From: G020344215 sp039586575
GTDB taxonomy: Bacteria; Gemmatimonadota; Gemmatimonadetes; Palauibacterales; KS3-K002
Assembly: GCA_039586575.1 (NCBI GenBank)
Contig: JBDHKD010000118.1
Span: 1-6,084 of the forward strand
Direction of reading: 5' to 3'
Length of the DNA: 6,084 nt
The position numbers and the translations under genes were made by a program. The notes below the pieces were generated by a model. It was not told the origin of the DNA. It saw only the letters and a program-made list of their open reading frames with translations, and did not search any database. Each line of letters starts with the position of its first letter. The first letter of the stretch is position 1. Positions 1 through 5,761 of the stretch are shown here, piece by piece.

Positions 1-2
1 AA

Positions 3-1454
3 CGGTTCCGGCGCAACATAGTCGGCATCGACCAGAAGTTCATGACGCCGTACGGCGAGCAGCGGATCGTCTACGCCGACTGGACAGCGAGCGGCCGGCT
101 CTACGGGCCGATCGAGGAGCGGATCGCGGAGACCCTGGGCCCGTTCGTGGGCAACACGCACGCCGAAGCGATCGTGACGGGGACGCGGATGACGCGGGCG
201 TACCGGCGTGCCGACCAGATCATCAAACAGCACGTGAACGCCGGTTCCGAGGATGTGATCGTGACAACCGGGTTCGGCATGACGGCGGCGATCGCAAAGT
301 TCCAGCGTATCCTCGGTCTCAAGGTACCGGATTTGCTATTGCCGTTTTTGCGTGTGCCCGAGGAGCGGCGGCCGGTGGTGTTCGTGACGCACATGGAGCA
401 CCACTCGAACCACACATCGTGGCTGGAGACGATCGGGGACGTGGTGTGTATGGAGCCGGACGATCAAGGCCTGGTCGATGTCGATAGCCTGCGCGGCCTA
501 CTGGCGGAGTACGAGGATCGTCGCTTGAAGATCGGGGCGTTTACCGCGTGCTCGAACGTGACCGGTATCCAGCCGCCGATCCACGAGCTGGCGAGGGTCA
601 TGCACGAACACGGCGGCTACTGCTTCGTCGACTACGCCGCATCGGCCCCGTACGTGAAGATCGACATGCACCCGGCCGATCCGCTGGAGCGGCTGGACGC
701 GATTCTCTTTTCGCCGCACAAGTTCCTCGGCGGTCCCGGTGCTTCCGGCGTGCTGATCTTCAACTCGGACCTGTATCACCTGGAAGTACCGGACCAGCCG
801 GGCGGCGGTACCGTCGACTGGACGAACCCGTGGGGCGGCCGGCACTATGTTTCGGGGATCGAGGAGCGGGAGGACGGTGGCACGCCCGGGTTCTTGCAAG
901 CCATCAAGGCGGCCCTCTGCATCAAGCTCAAGGAGCAGATGGGCGTCGAGAAGATGCTGGCCCGGGAAGAGGAACTCTTGAAGAACGCCTTCGAGGGCCT
1001 GCGGAGAATCCCGCGACTCCGGATCTTGGCCGGCCACATCGAGGACCGACTCGGTATCATCTCGTTCTACGTTGAGGGCCTTCATTACAACCTGATCGTC
1101 AAGCTGCTCAACGATCGCTTCGGCATCCAGACGCGAGGCGGCTGCGTGTGCGCCGGCACCTACGGGCACTACCTGCTACACGTCGATCCCGTGCAGTCGA
1201 AGCGCATCACCGACAAGATCGACGAGGGTGACCTGTCGGAGAAACCGGGCTGGGTCCGCATGTCGCTGCATCCCACGACGACTGACGAGGAGCTCGAGTA
1301 CATCGTCGATGCGGTCGCCAAGGTCGTGGGTAGCCACGGGGAGTGGTCCAAGGACTACACGTATTCGGCCGCGGTCAACGAGTACCAGCCGCTGGCCGGT
1401 GAGCCGTGGGGCGAGGACGATCTGAGCGCCTGGTTCGAAATGGACGACTGCTAA
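3..1454 (+). CDS. Class V aminotransferase / cysteine desulfurase-like PLP enzyme, 5'-truncated by window edge
   Basis: A PLP-dependent fold-type I enzyme of the NifS/SufS superfamily, probably cytosolic. The frame is open to the left edge: 13 codons before the ATG at 42 (reading RFRRNIVGIDQKF) look like family sequence, so that ATG is internal and the true start lies outside the window. Counting from that Met, the visible landmarks are YADWTASGRLY (11-21, the family's N-terminal strand), HMEHHSNHTSW with H120 at the PLP-stacking position, SNVTG near 171-175, FVDYAAS with D197 at the PLP-nitrogen position, SPHKFLGGPG with K227 as the Schiff-base lysine, DGGTPGF (278-284), and RGGCVCAGTYGH with C368 and C370. 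C370 aligns with the catalytic Cys of group II desulfurases (the RxGxHCA motif). At more than 480 residues it is much longer than SufS (about 406), so the substrate is uncertain: it could be a desulfurase, a selenocysteine lyase or another C-S/C-N lyase. The superfamily is clear; the exact reaction is not. Its stop overlaps the next start by one base. Confidence 0.93.
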   Translation, partial: RFRRNIVGIDQKFMTPYGEQRIVYADWTASGRLYGPIEERIAETLGPFVGNTHAEAIVTGTRMTRAYRRADQIIKQHVNAGSEDVIVTTGFGMTAAIAKFQRILGLKVPDLLLPFLRVPEERRPVVFVTHMEHHSNHTSWLETIGDVVCMEPDDQGLVDVDSLRGLLAEYEDRRLKIGAFTACSNVTGIQPPIHELARVMHEHGGYCFVDYAASAPYVKIDMHPADPLERLDAILFSPHKFLGGPGASGVLIFNSDLYHLEVPDQPGGGTVDWTNPWGGRHYVSGIEEREDGGTPGFLQAIKAALCIKLKEQMGVEKMLAREEELLKNAFEGLRRIPRLRILAGHIEDRLGIISFYVEGLHYNLIVKLLNDRFGIQTRGGCVCAGTYGHYLLHVDPVQSKRITDKIDEGDLSEKPGWVRMSLHPTTTDEELEYIVDAVAKVVGSHGEWSKDYTYSAAVNEYQPLAGEPWGEDDLSAWFEMDDC

Positions 1455-2428
1455 TGAGCGACGGGACGTTCCTTTACCTCAGCCGCAGCGACGTCGTTGA
1501 CGTCGGCCTCACCATGACCGAGATCATCGACGCTCTGCAGCGGATGTTCTTGGCGAAGGGGAAGGGTGAGGTGCAAATGCCACCCAAGCCCGGGATCTCC
1601 ACCCGCAAAGACGCCTTCATCCACGCGATGCCGGGTTTCATTCCCAGCGCCGGTGCCGCGGGCCTCAAGTGGATCTCCGGCTATCCCGCCAACCGTGAGC
1701 GCGGACTCCCATACATCTCCGGACTGCTGATACTCAACGACCCTGAGACCGGTGTCCCAATTGCCGTGATGGACGCGACGTGGATCACCGCCATGCGCAC
1801 CGGTGCGGCAACGGCGGTCGCCGCCCGGTATCTGGCGCGGAGCGACAGCGCCAGCGTGGGGATCGTGGCTTGTGGGGTCCAGGGTCGCAGCAACCTGGAG
1901 GCACTTTCCTGCGTCTTCGCCTTGAGTCACGTGAAGGCGTATGATATCGCCGAGGGTGTGGCGGAACGCTTCGCCGCCGAGATGGCTACGGCTCTGGGAA
2001 TGGAGATCGAGGCCGTGAGCCACCCGCGTGACGCCGTCGCCGATCTCGACCTGGTGGTGACCAGCGGGCCGATCCTCAGGGACCCGAGCCCGGTCATCGA
2101 GGCCGGTTGGCTGGCTCCGGGCTCGCTCGCCTGTCCGTTGGACTTCGATTCCTACTGGCAGGGCGCGGCGCTGCGCGAGGCCGACCTGCTCGCCACCGAC
2201 GACCTGGCCCAGCTGGACTACTACCGAGGCAAGGGCTTCTTCCGCGACACGCCGGAGCCCTACGCCGATCTCGGCGAGATCGTCTCGGGTATGAAGCCGG
2301 GTCGCACGTCGCCCGGCCAACGCGCGATCTGTATCAACCTGGGCCTGGCGCTCGAGGACATGGCGACGGCGATCCTGGTCTACGAGCGGGCGAAGCGTCT
2401 GGGTATCGGGACCGAGCTACCGCTCTAG
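1454..2428 (+). CDS. Ornithine cyclodeaminase / mu-crystallin family NAD(P)-dependent enzyme
   Basis: A 324-residue cytosolic protein of the usual family length. Members include ornithine cyclodeaminase, alanine dehydrogenase, ketimine reductases and SbnB-like opine enzymes. Visible landmarks are GLKWISGYP with K72 (substrate-binding Lys of the family), MDATWITAMRTGAAT (107-120) with R115 (the carboxylate-binding Arg position), a Rossmann turn VGIVACGVQGR (135-145), PLDFDSYW with D230/D232 near the catalytic Asp position, and the closing helix NLGLALEDMATA (295-306). The start at 1454 was chosen because it gives a family-like N-terminus and a TAATGA junction with the upstream stop; a start 16 codons earlier would only add residues read through the upstream gene. 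The Shine-Dalgarno is weak (TGGA, 1441-1444), so translation probably depends on coupling to the upstream gene. The first Gly of the usual GxGxxG turn is Ala139, and the GAD(A/C)PGK-like segment of true cyclodeaminases is missing, so specificity for ornithine is doubtful. Family assignment is firm; substrate is unknown. Confidence 0.93.
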   Translation: MSDGTFLYLSRSDVVDVGLTMTEIIDALQRMFLAKGKGEVQMPPKPGISTRKDAFIHAMPGFIPSAGAAGLKWISGYPANRERGLPYISGLLILNDPETGVPIAVMDATWITAMRTGAATAVAARYLARSDSASVGIVACGVQGRSNLEALSCVFALSHVKAYDIAEGVAERFAAEMATALGMEIEAVSHPRDAVADLDLVVTSGPILRDPSPVIEAGWLAPGSLACPLDFDSYWQGAALREADLLATDDLAQLDYYRGKGFFRDTPEPYADLGEIVSGMKPGRTSPGQRAICINLGLALEDMATAILVYERAKRLGIGTELPL

Positions 2429-2441
2429 CGTTTGCCGCTAG
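2425..2441 (+). repeat. Perfect 6-bp inverted repeat over the stop codon of the cyclodeaminase-family gene
   Basis: CTAGCG and CGCTAG flank a five-base loop TTTGC; the left arm contains the TAG stop. No T-run follows (CCAAGTTCACT), so it does not look like an intrinsic terminator. It could protect an mRNA end or be chance; a stem this short is common in GC-rich DNA. Confidence 0.35.
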
Positions 2442-2455
2442 CCAAGTTCACTGGA

Positions 2456-2464
2456 TAAGGAGGT
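2456..2464 (+). promoter_or_regulatory. Perfect Shine-Dalgarno site for the Met-zincin gene
   Basis: TAAGGAGGT is the exact complement of the 16S rRNA 3' tail, with six bases between its AAGGAGG core and the ATG at 2470. It fixes the start of the metalloprotease gene, although the same frame is open far upstream into the preceding gene, and predicts strong initiation independent of that gene. Confidence 0.85.
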
Positions 2465-2469
2465 TCGAG

Positions 2470-5001
2470 ATGTCGGTCGATCGCGCATTCGCCCGGAGAT
2501 CGTCGTGTACGAGTTGGCAGCGCCGAGTCGGGCTCTCCGTCACCTTGGTTGCTGTTCTGGCGGTCGGCGCACCGGCGCTCGCTCAGGACGAGGAGGTCCC
2601 GTCGATCGACCGCAAGACGCGAGGGATGATGCACCTGGAGGGTTTCTTCGACCTTTACTGGGATGATACGGCGGGGAAGCTCTACTGGGAGATCGACCGC
2701 TGGGAGACCGAGTTCCTCTATCAGGTCTCGCTCTCCACCGGATTGGGGAGCAATCCGGTGGGACTCGATCGCGGTCAGTTGGGTGATACATACGTCCTCA
2801 AAGCTCGCCGTGTCGGGCCAAGCGTTCTGCTTATCGAGCCCAACTATCGCTACCGGGCGCGTTCCGACGACTACTACGAAATCCGCGCGGTCGAGGAAGC
2901 GTTCGCACCTTCGACGCATTGGGGTTTCACGCTCGAGGCGCAGACGGACGACCGGGTGCTGGTCGACGCCACCGATTTCTTCCTGCGCGATGCGCACGGT
3001 GTAGCGCGCCGACTCGAAGCGACGGGGCAAGGTACATTCCAGCTCGATCGCAGCCGCAGCGTGTTCTATCTGTCGCGTACCCGTGCGTTTCCTCTCAATA
3101 CCGAGATCGAGACGGCGCTCACCTTCACCAGCGAGCGACCGGGACCTCTGGTGCGCGGCACCGCGGCCAGCGGTGAGGCGATCACGCTCAGGCAGCACCA
3201 TTCGCTCGTGCAGCTGCCGGACGAGGGTTATCGACCGCGGGAAATGGACGCACGAGTGGGGGCCTTCGGCCTGGCTTTCCACGACTACGCCGCGGCCATC
3301 GACCAGCCGCTGGAGGTCCGCTGGGTTGCGCGTCACCGGCTGAAGAAACGGAACCCGGCGGCAGCTCGCTCGGAACCGCTGGAGCCGATCGTCTACTACC
3401 TGGACCGCGGGGTGCCGGAACCGGTCCGCAGCGCGCTGATCGAAGGTGCGTCCTGGTGGAACGAAGCCTTCGAGGCGGCCGGGTTCGCGAACGCTTTTCA
3501 GGTTGAGGTATTACCTGAAGGCGCTGACCCTATGGACGTGCGGTACAACATGATACACTGGACGCACCGCTCGACCCGCGGCTGGTCGTACGGCGGGTCC
3601 GTTGTCGATCCGCGTAGCGGTGAGATCCTGAAGGGGAACGTGAACTTGGGCAGCCTGCGGCTGCGCCAGGACCACTTGCTGGGTAAGGGTCTCGCCGCAC
3701 CCTACGGCGCGGCGATCGGCGAGTGTGACCTGGCCGCCGGTCCGACGTTCGACTATCTGGCCGCGGTGGCCGACGGCACGGATCCCGTCGAGCTGGCGCT
3801 GGCGCGCGTCCGCCAGCTGTCGGCTCACGAAGTCGGGCACACGTTAGGCCTGGCACACAACTACATCGCCAGCGCTTACGGTCGAGCCAGCGTGATGGAC
3901 TACCCGGCCCCCTTGGTGACCATAGCCGAGGACGGCAGCCTGGACCTGTCGCAAGCTTACGGTTTGGGCGTCGGCGAGTACGACCGGTTCGCCATCAGGT
4001 GGTTGTACGGCGAGTTCCCGTCGGGGACCGATGAGGCGGCGGCTCTCGAGGAGATCGTGCAGGACGGACTAACCGGGGGGATCCGCTTCATCTCGGACCG
4101 TGACGCGCGCCCGGCCGGAGCCGCGCACCCGCTCGCCGCGCTTTGGGACAACGGGTCCGACCCGGTAGCGATGCTGGAGCACGAGATCGAGGTGCGGCGG
4201 ATCGGGCTCGAGAGATTCGGTGTCTCGGCCATCCGGCCGGGCGAGCCGATGGCGGCGCTCCAACAAGTCCTCGTACCGCTCTATCTCCACCATCGCTATC
4301 AGGTCGAGGCGACAGCTCACTCGGTGGGCGGCGCGGATTACAACTACGCGCTGCGTGGTGATGGCCAGACGACGATCGAGATAGTGCCGGGCAGCCGGCA
4401 ACGCCGGGCGCTCGATGCGGTGCTGCTGACAATCGAGCCGGAGTTCCTGGCGGTACCCGAGCGAGTCCTTCAGCTCATGCCGCCGAGCGCTTTCGGGATG
4501 AGCAGCGGCGAAGCGTTCGAGGCACGCACCGGACCGACCTTCGACCCGATCGGTGCTGCGGCCAGCGCCGCCGACTTGACCATCGGCCTGATCCTTCAGC
4601 CGCAGCGCATGGCCCGGCTGGTCGAGTTCCACGCCCGCGACGAGTCGTATCCCGGCTTGGCGGAGGTCGTCGATCGCACCCTCGAAGTCACCTGGTACGC
4701 GCCGACCGAGGACGGTCCGTACCTCGAGCAGATTCGAAACGCCGTGGAGCGCGTGTTTCTCGACCGGCTGCTGGCCGAGGCCGGTAGCTCGAACAACTCA
4801 CCGCAAGTCCGGGCCGTTCTGACCGCTCAGACGGCGAGCCTGGCGGAGTGGCTGAGCGCGCTCGAGGACCCGACTCCGCACCAGCGCCTGGCGCTGGATG
4901 ACATCCGGCGCTGGCAGCAGCGAGCCGAAGGGTCGACGCCGCCTTCCGGAGCGGCCGAACTGCCGCCGGGAAGCCCGATCGGGCAGCGAGGGAACGACTA
5001 G
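2470..5001 (+). CDS. Secreted zinc-dependent metalloprotease (DUF5118 / DUF5117 / Met-zincin)
   Basis: An 843-residue exported zinc endopeptidase of the metzincin type, near the usual length for its family. It starts with a signal peptide: a basic N-terminus (RR at 9-10 and 18-19), a hydrophobic core at about 20-34 and APALA before a likely cut at A38|Q39. Next comes the DUF5118-like segment with RKTRGMM (48-54), then a DUF5117-like beta-rich region to about residue 300. The catalytic domain opens with IVYYLD (about 306) and SWWNEAFEAAGF, and continues with GWSYGGSVVDPRSGEILKG. The zinc site HEVGHTLGLAHN (453-464) supplies H453, H457 and H463 with catalytic E454; SVMDYP (474-479) supplies the Met-turn, M476. 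The C-terminus is helical, then a Pro/Gly-rich tail. The start is set by the perfect ribosome binding site. Location is periplasm or outside the cell, with no lipobox Cys after the signal. The natural substrate is not known; breakdown of peptides or proteins is inferred. All catalytic residues are present. Confidence 0.95.
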   Translation: MSVDRAFARRSSCTSWQRRVGLSVTLVAVLAVGAPALAQDEEVPSIDRKTRGMMHLEGFFDLYWDDTAGKLYWEIDRWETEFLYQVSLSTGLGSNPVGLDRGQLGDTYVLKARRVGPSVLLIEPNYRYRARSDDYYEIRAVEEAFAPSTHWGFTLEAQTDDRVLVDATDFFLRDAHGVARRLEATGQGTFQLDRSRSVFYLSRTRAFPLNTEIETALTFTSERPGPLVRGTAASGEAITLRQHHSLVQLPDEGYRPREMDARVGAFGLAFHDYAAAIDQPLEVRWVARHRLKKRNPAAARSEPLEPIVYYLDRGVPEPVRSALIEGASWWNEAFEAAGFANAFQVEVLPEGADPMDVRYNMIHWTHRSTRGWSYGGSVVDPRSGEILKGNVNLGSLRLRQDHLLGKGLAAPYGAAIGECDLAAGPTFDYLAAVADGTDPVELALARVRQLSAHEVGHTLGLAHNYIASAYGRASVMDYPAPLVTIAEDGSLDLSQAYGLGVGEYDRFAIRWLYGEFPSGTDEAAALEEIVQDGLTGGIRFISDRDARPAGAAHPLAALWDNGSDPVAMLEHEIEVRRIGLERFGVSAIRPGEPMAALQQVLVPLYLHHRYQVEATAHSVGGADYNYALRGDGQTTIEIVPGSRQRRALDAVLLTIEPEFLAVPERVLQLMPPSAFGMSSGEAFEARTGPTFDPIGAAASAADLTIGLILQPQRMARLVEFHARDESYPGLAEVVDRTLEVTWYAPTEDGPYLEQIRNAVERVFLDRLLAEAGSSNNSPQVRAVLTAQTASLAEWLSALEDPTPHQRLALDDIRRWQQRAEGSTPPSGAAELPPGSPIGQRGND

Positions 5002-5055
5002 TCTGGGACCCAAAACCTTTTGCGGATATCCCTCGTAGGGAAACCCGAATCCATT

Positions 5056-5061
5056 GGAGGA
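5056..5061 (+). promoter_or_regulatory. Shine-Dalgarno site for the hemerythrin gene
   Basis: GGAGGA sits nine bases upstream of the ATG at 5070 when counted from its GGAGG core. It supports that start and independent initiation after the 68-base gap. The rest of the gap (5002-5055) shows no convincing promoter or terminator. Confidence 0.7.
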
Positions 5062-5069
5062 AGCCAGCC

Positions 5070-5636
5070 ATGGCGCAGTCCCGCACACCCACGGGTGTGC
5101 TCCGGGAGGAGCACCGGTTCATCCTCAAGGTTCTCGACGTCGTGCAGCTGCTGCTCGAGAAGGGGCAGGCCGGCGACTGGGACTTGGACGCCTGGCAAGA
5201 CTGCGTCGATTTCTTCCGGCTCTTCGCTGATTCCTGCCATCACGGCAAAGAAGAGGACCTCCTGTTCCCCGAGCTGGAAGCCCGCGGGATGCCCAGCGAC
5301 TCGGGACCGATCGCCGTCATGCTGTTCGAGCACAGGCAGGGTAGGGCTTTCGTCGCGCAGATGGCCTCCGCGGTCGCCGACGCCCGCGGCGGCGAGGTCG
5401 AACCCTTGAACAGGTTGGACCACGCGGCGCGCGCCTACGTCCAGCTGCTGCGCGACCATATCCAGAAGGAAGACAACGTGCTGTTCAACATGGCGGACTT
5501 CATGGTCGACAAGGCCGGCTGCCAGAAGCTCTGCGCCGGTTACGACGTCGTCTGCGCCCGCCGCTTCGAGGGTAAGACCAAGGAAGACTTGGAGCTGCTG
5601 GCAGGCAACCTTTTCAGCCTCTACGGCCATCCATGA
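5070..5636 (+). CDS. Hemerythrin HHE-domain protein
   Basis: A 188-residue cytosolic four-helix-bundle protein predicted to hold a non-heme di-iron centre. The metal-ligand pattern is complete for the bacterial and FBXL5-like branch: H15 (REEH), H57 and E61 (CHHGKEEDLLFP), H88 (FEHRQGR), H130 with E134 or D135 (RDHIQKEDNVLF). The second His of the classical HxxxH pair is Arg92, which is usual for this branch, so a six-ligand site is expected. There is no signal peptide, membrane segment or fused signalling domain. Five cysteines are present: C45, C56 (next to ligand H57), C151, C155 and C162. The last three cluster in the C-terminal part outside the bundle core. Related proteins are linked to oxygen or NO binding, iron handling and oxidative stress, but which applies here cannot be read from sequence. 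The start is supported by GGAGGA and by family-like sequence right after it. It lies between two exported protease genes with no clear functional tie. Confidence 0.95.
   Translation: MAQSRTPTGVLREEHRFILKVLDVVQLLLEKGQAGDWDLDAWQDCVDFFRLFADSCHHGKEEDLLFPELEARGMPSDSGPIAVMLFEHRQGRAFVAQMASAVADARGGEVEPLNRLDHAARAYVQLLRDHIQKEDNVLFNMADFMVDKAGCQKLCAGYDVVCARRFEGKTKEDLELLAGNLFSLYGHP
5083..5114 (+). repeat. Two overlapping, mutually exclusive inverted repeats in the first codons of the hemerythrin gene
   Basis: GCACACCC (5083-5090) is the exact reverse complement of GGGTGTGC (5093-5100). GTGCTCC (5097-5103) is the exact reverse complement of GGAGCAC (5108-5114), with a GGGA tetraloop of the GNRA type. Bases 5097-5100 belong to both stems, so only one hairpin can form fully at a time. 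The arrangement resembles a small RNA switch 13 to 44 bases after the A of the ATG. The bases are plain to see; a function is inference, and the region also encodes conserved protein. Confidence 0.35.
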
Positions 5637-5761
5637 TAGAGGAGACAACCGTTTACAACCCGATTCTGCGGAGGGCGAAGTTGCCAGACCGACGTGCGGC
5701 GCTTGGCGTGCCCGCGACTACCGCTCCGTTTCACACCCAAAGCCCGGAAGGACGTATATGA
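5633..5761 (+). other. Possible 42-codon small ORF bridging the hemerythrin and tricorn-like genes
   Basis: An ATG at 5633 overlaps the hemerythrin stop as ATGA. The frame runs 42 codons and ends in a TGA (5759-5761) that overlaps the ATG of the next gene, again as ATGA. The product would begin MIEETTVYNPILRRAK and be basic in its middle, with no signal peptide, membrane segment or family I recognise. It has no Shine-Dalgarno, so it could be translated only by reinitiation. About 62% of its third positions are G or C, which gives no strong coding signal. It may be a coupling or leader peptide, or chance in a 121-base gap that otherwise holds only the next ribosome binding site. Confidence 0.2.
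5746..5752 (+). promoter_or_regulatory. Shine-Dalgarno site for the tricorn-like protease gene
   Basis: GGAAGGA ends five bases before the ATG at 5758. It decides that start, which is also directly followed by a credible signal peptide. Confidence 0.65.

Noticed and set aside
42..44. ATG at 42 as the start of the aminotransferase
   Set aside because: The frame stays open to the window edge and the preceding codons read like conserved family sequence; no ribosome binding site stands before it.
498..1169. Long open frame on the - strand (223 codons) opposite the class V aminotransferase
   Set aside because: It mirrors the codon pattern of a well-supported gene; its translation has no recognisable motif and is a usual GC-rich antisense shadow.
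1406..1453. Earlier ATG for the cyclodeaminase-family gene
   Set aside because: The added 16 residues are Arg-rich, unlike the family N-terminus, and lie inside the upstream gene; the TAATGA junction start fits better.
1451..2320. 289-codon open frame on the - strand opposite the cyclodeaminase-family gene
   Set aside because: Antisense shadow; low-complexity Arg/Gly/Val-rich product with no family features.
2107..2469. Upstream extension of the metalloprotease frame
   Set aside because: It overlaps the cyclodeaminase-family gene in another frame and would bury the signal peptide; the perfect Shine-Dalgarno places the start at 2470.
2425..3336. 303-codon open frame on the - strand opposite the protease N-terminal domains
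   Set aside because: Antisense to a gene with clear signal peptide and domains; no independent start signal or motif.
3497..3519. TTCAGGT ... ACCTGAA inverted repeat inside the metalloprotease gene
   Set aside because: A 7-bp stem with a nine-base loop in the middle of coding sequence; expected by chance at this length, and no regulatory context.
5029..5041. TCCCT-CGT-AGGGA hairpin as a terminator after the metalloprotease gene
   Set aside because: Only five pairs with a three-base loop, and followed by AAACCC rather than a T-run; too weak to call.
4998..5648. 216-codon open frame on the - strand covering the hemerythrin gene
   Set aside because: The + strand carries the full hemerythrin metal-ligand set; the antisense product shows nothing recognisable.
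5645..5660. Direct repeat ACAACC spaced by one helical turn as an operator
   Set aside because: Two hexamers only, no clear promoter beside them, and they lie just after the hemerythrin stop; chance is likely.
5681..5757. TTGCCA at 5681 as a -35 box for the tricorn-like gene
   Set aside because: No acceptable -10 hexamer at 16 to 18 bases downstream.
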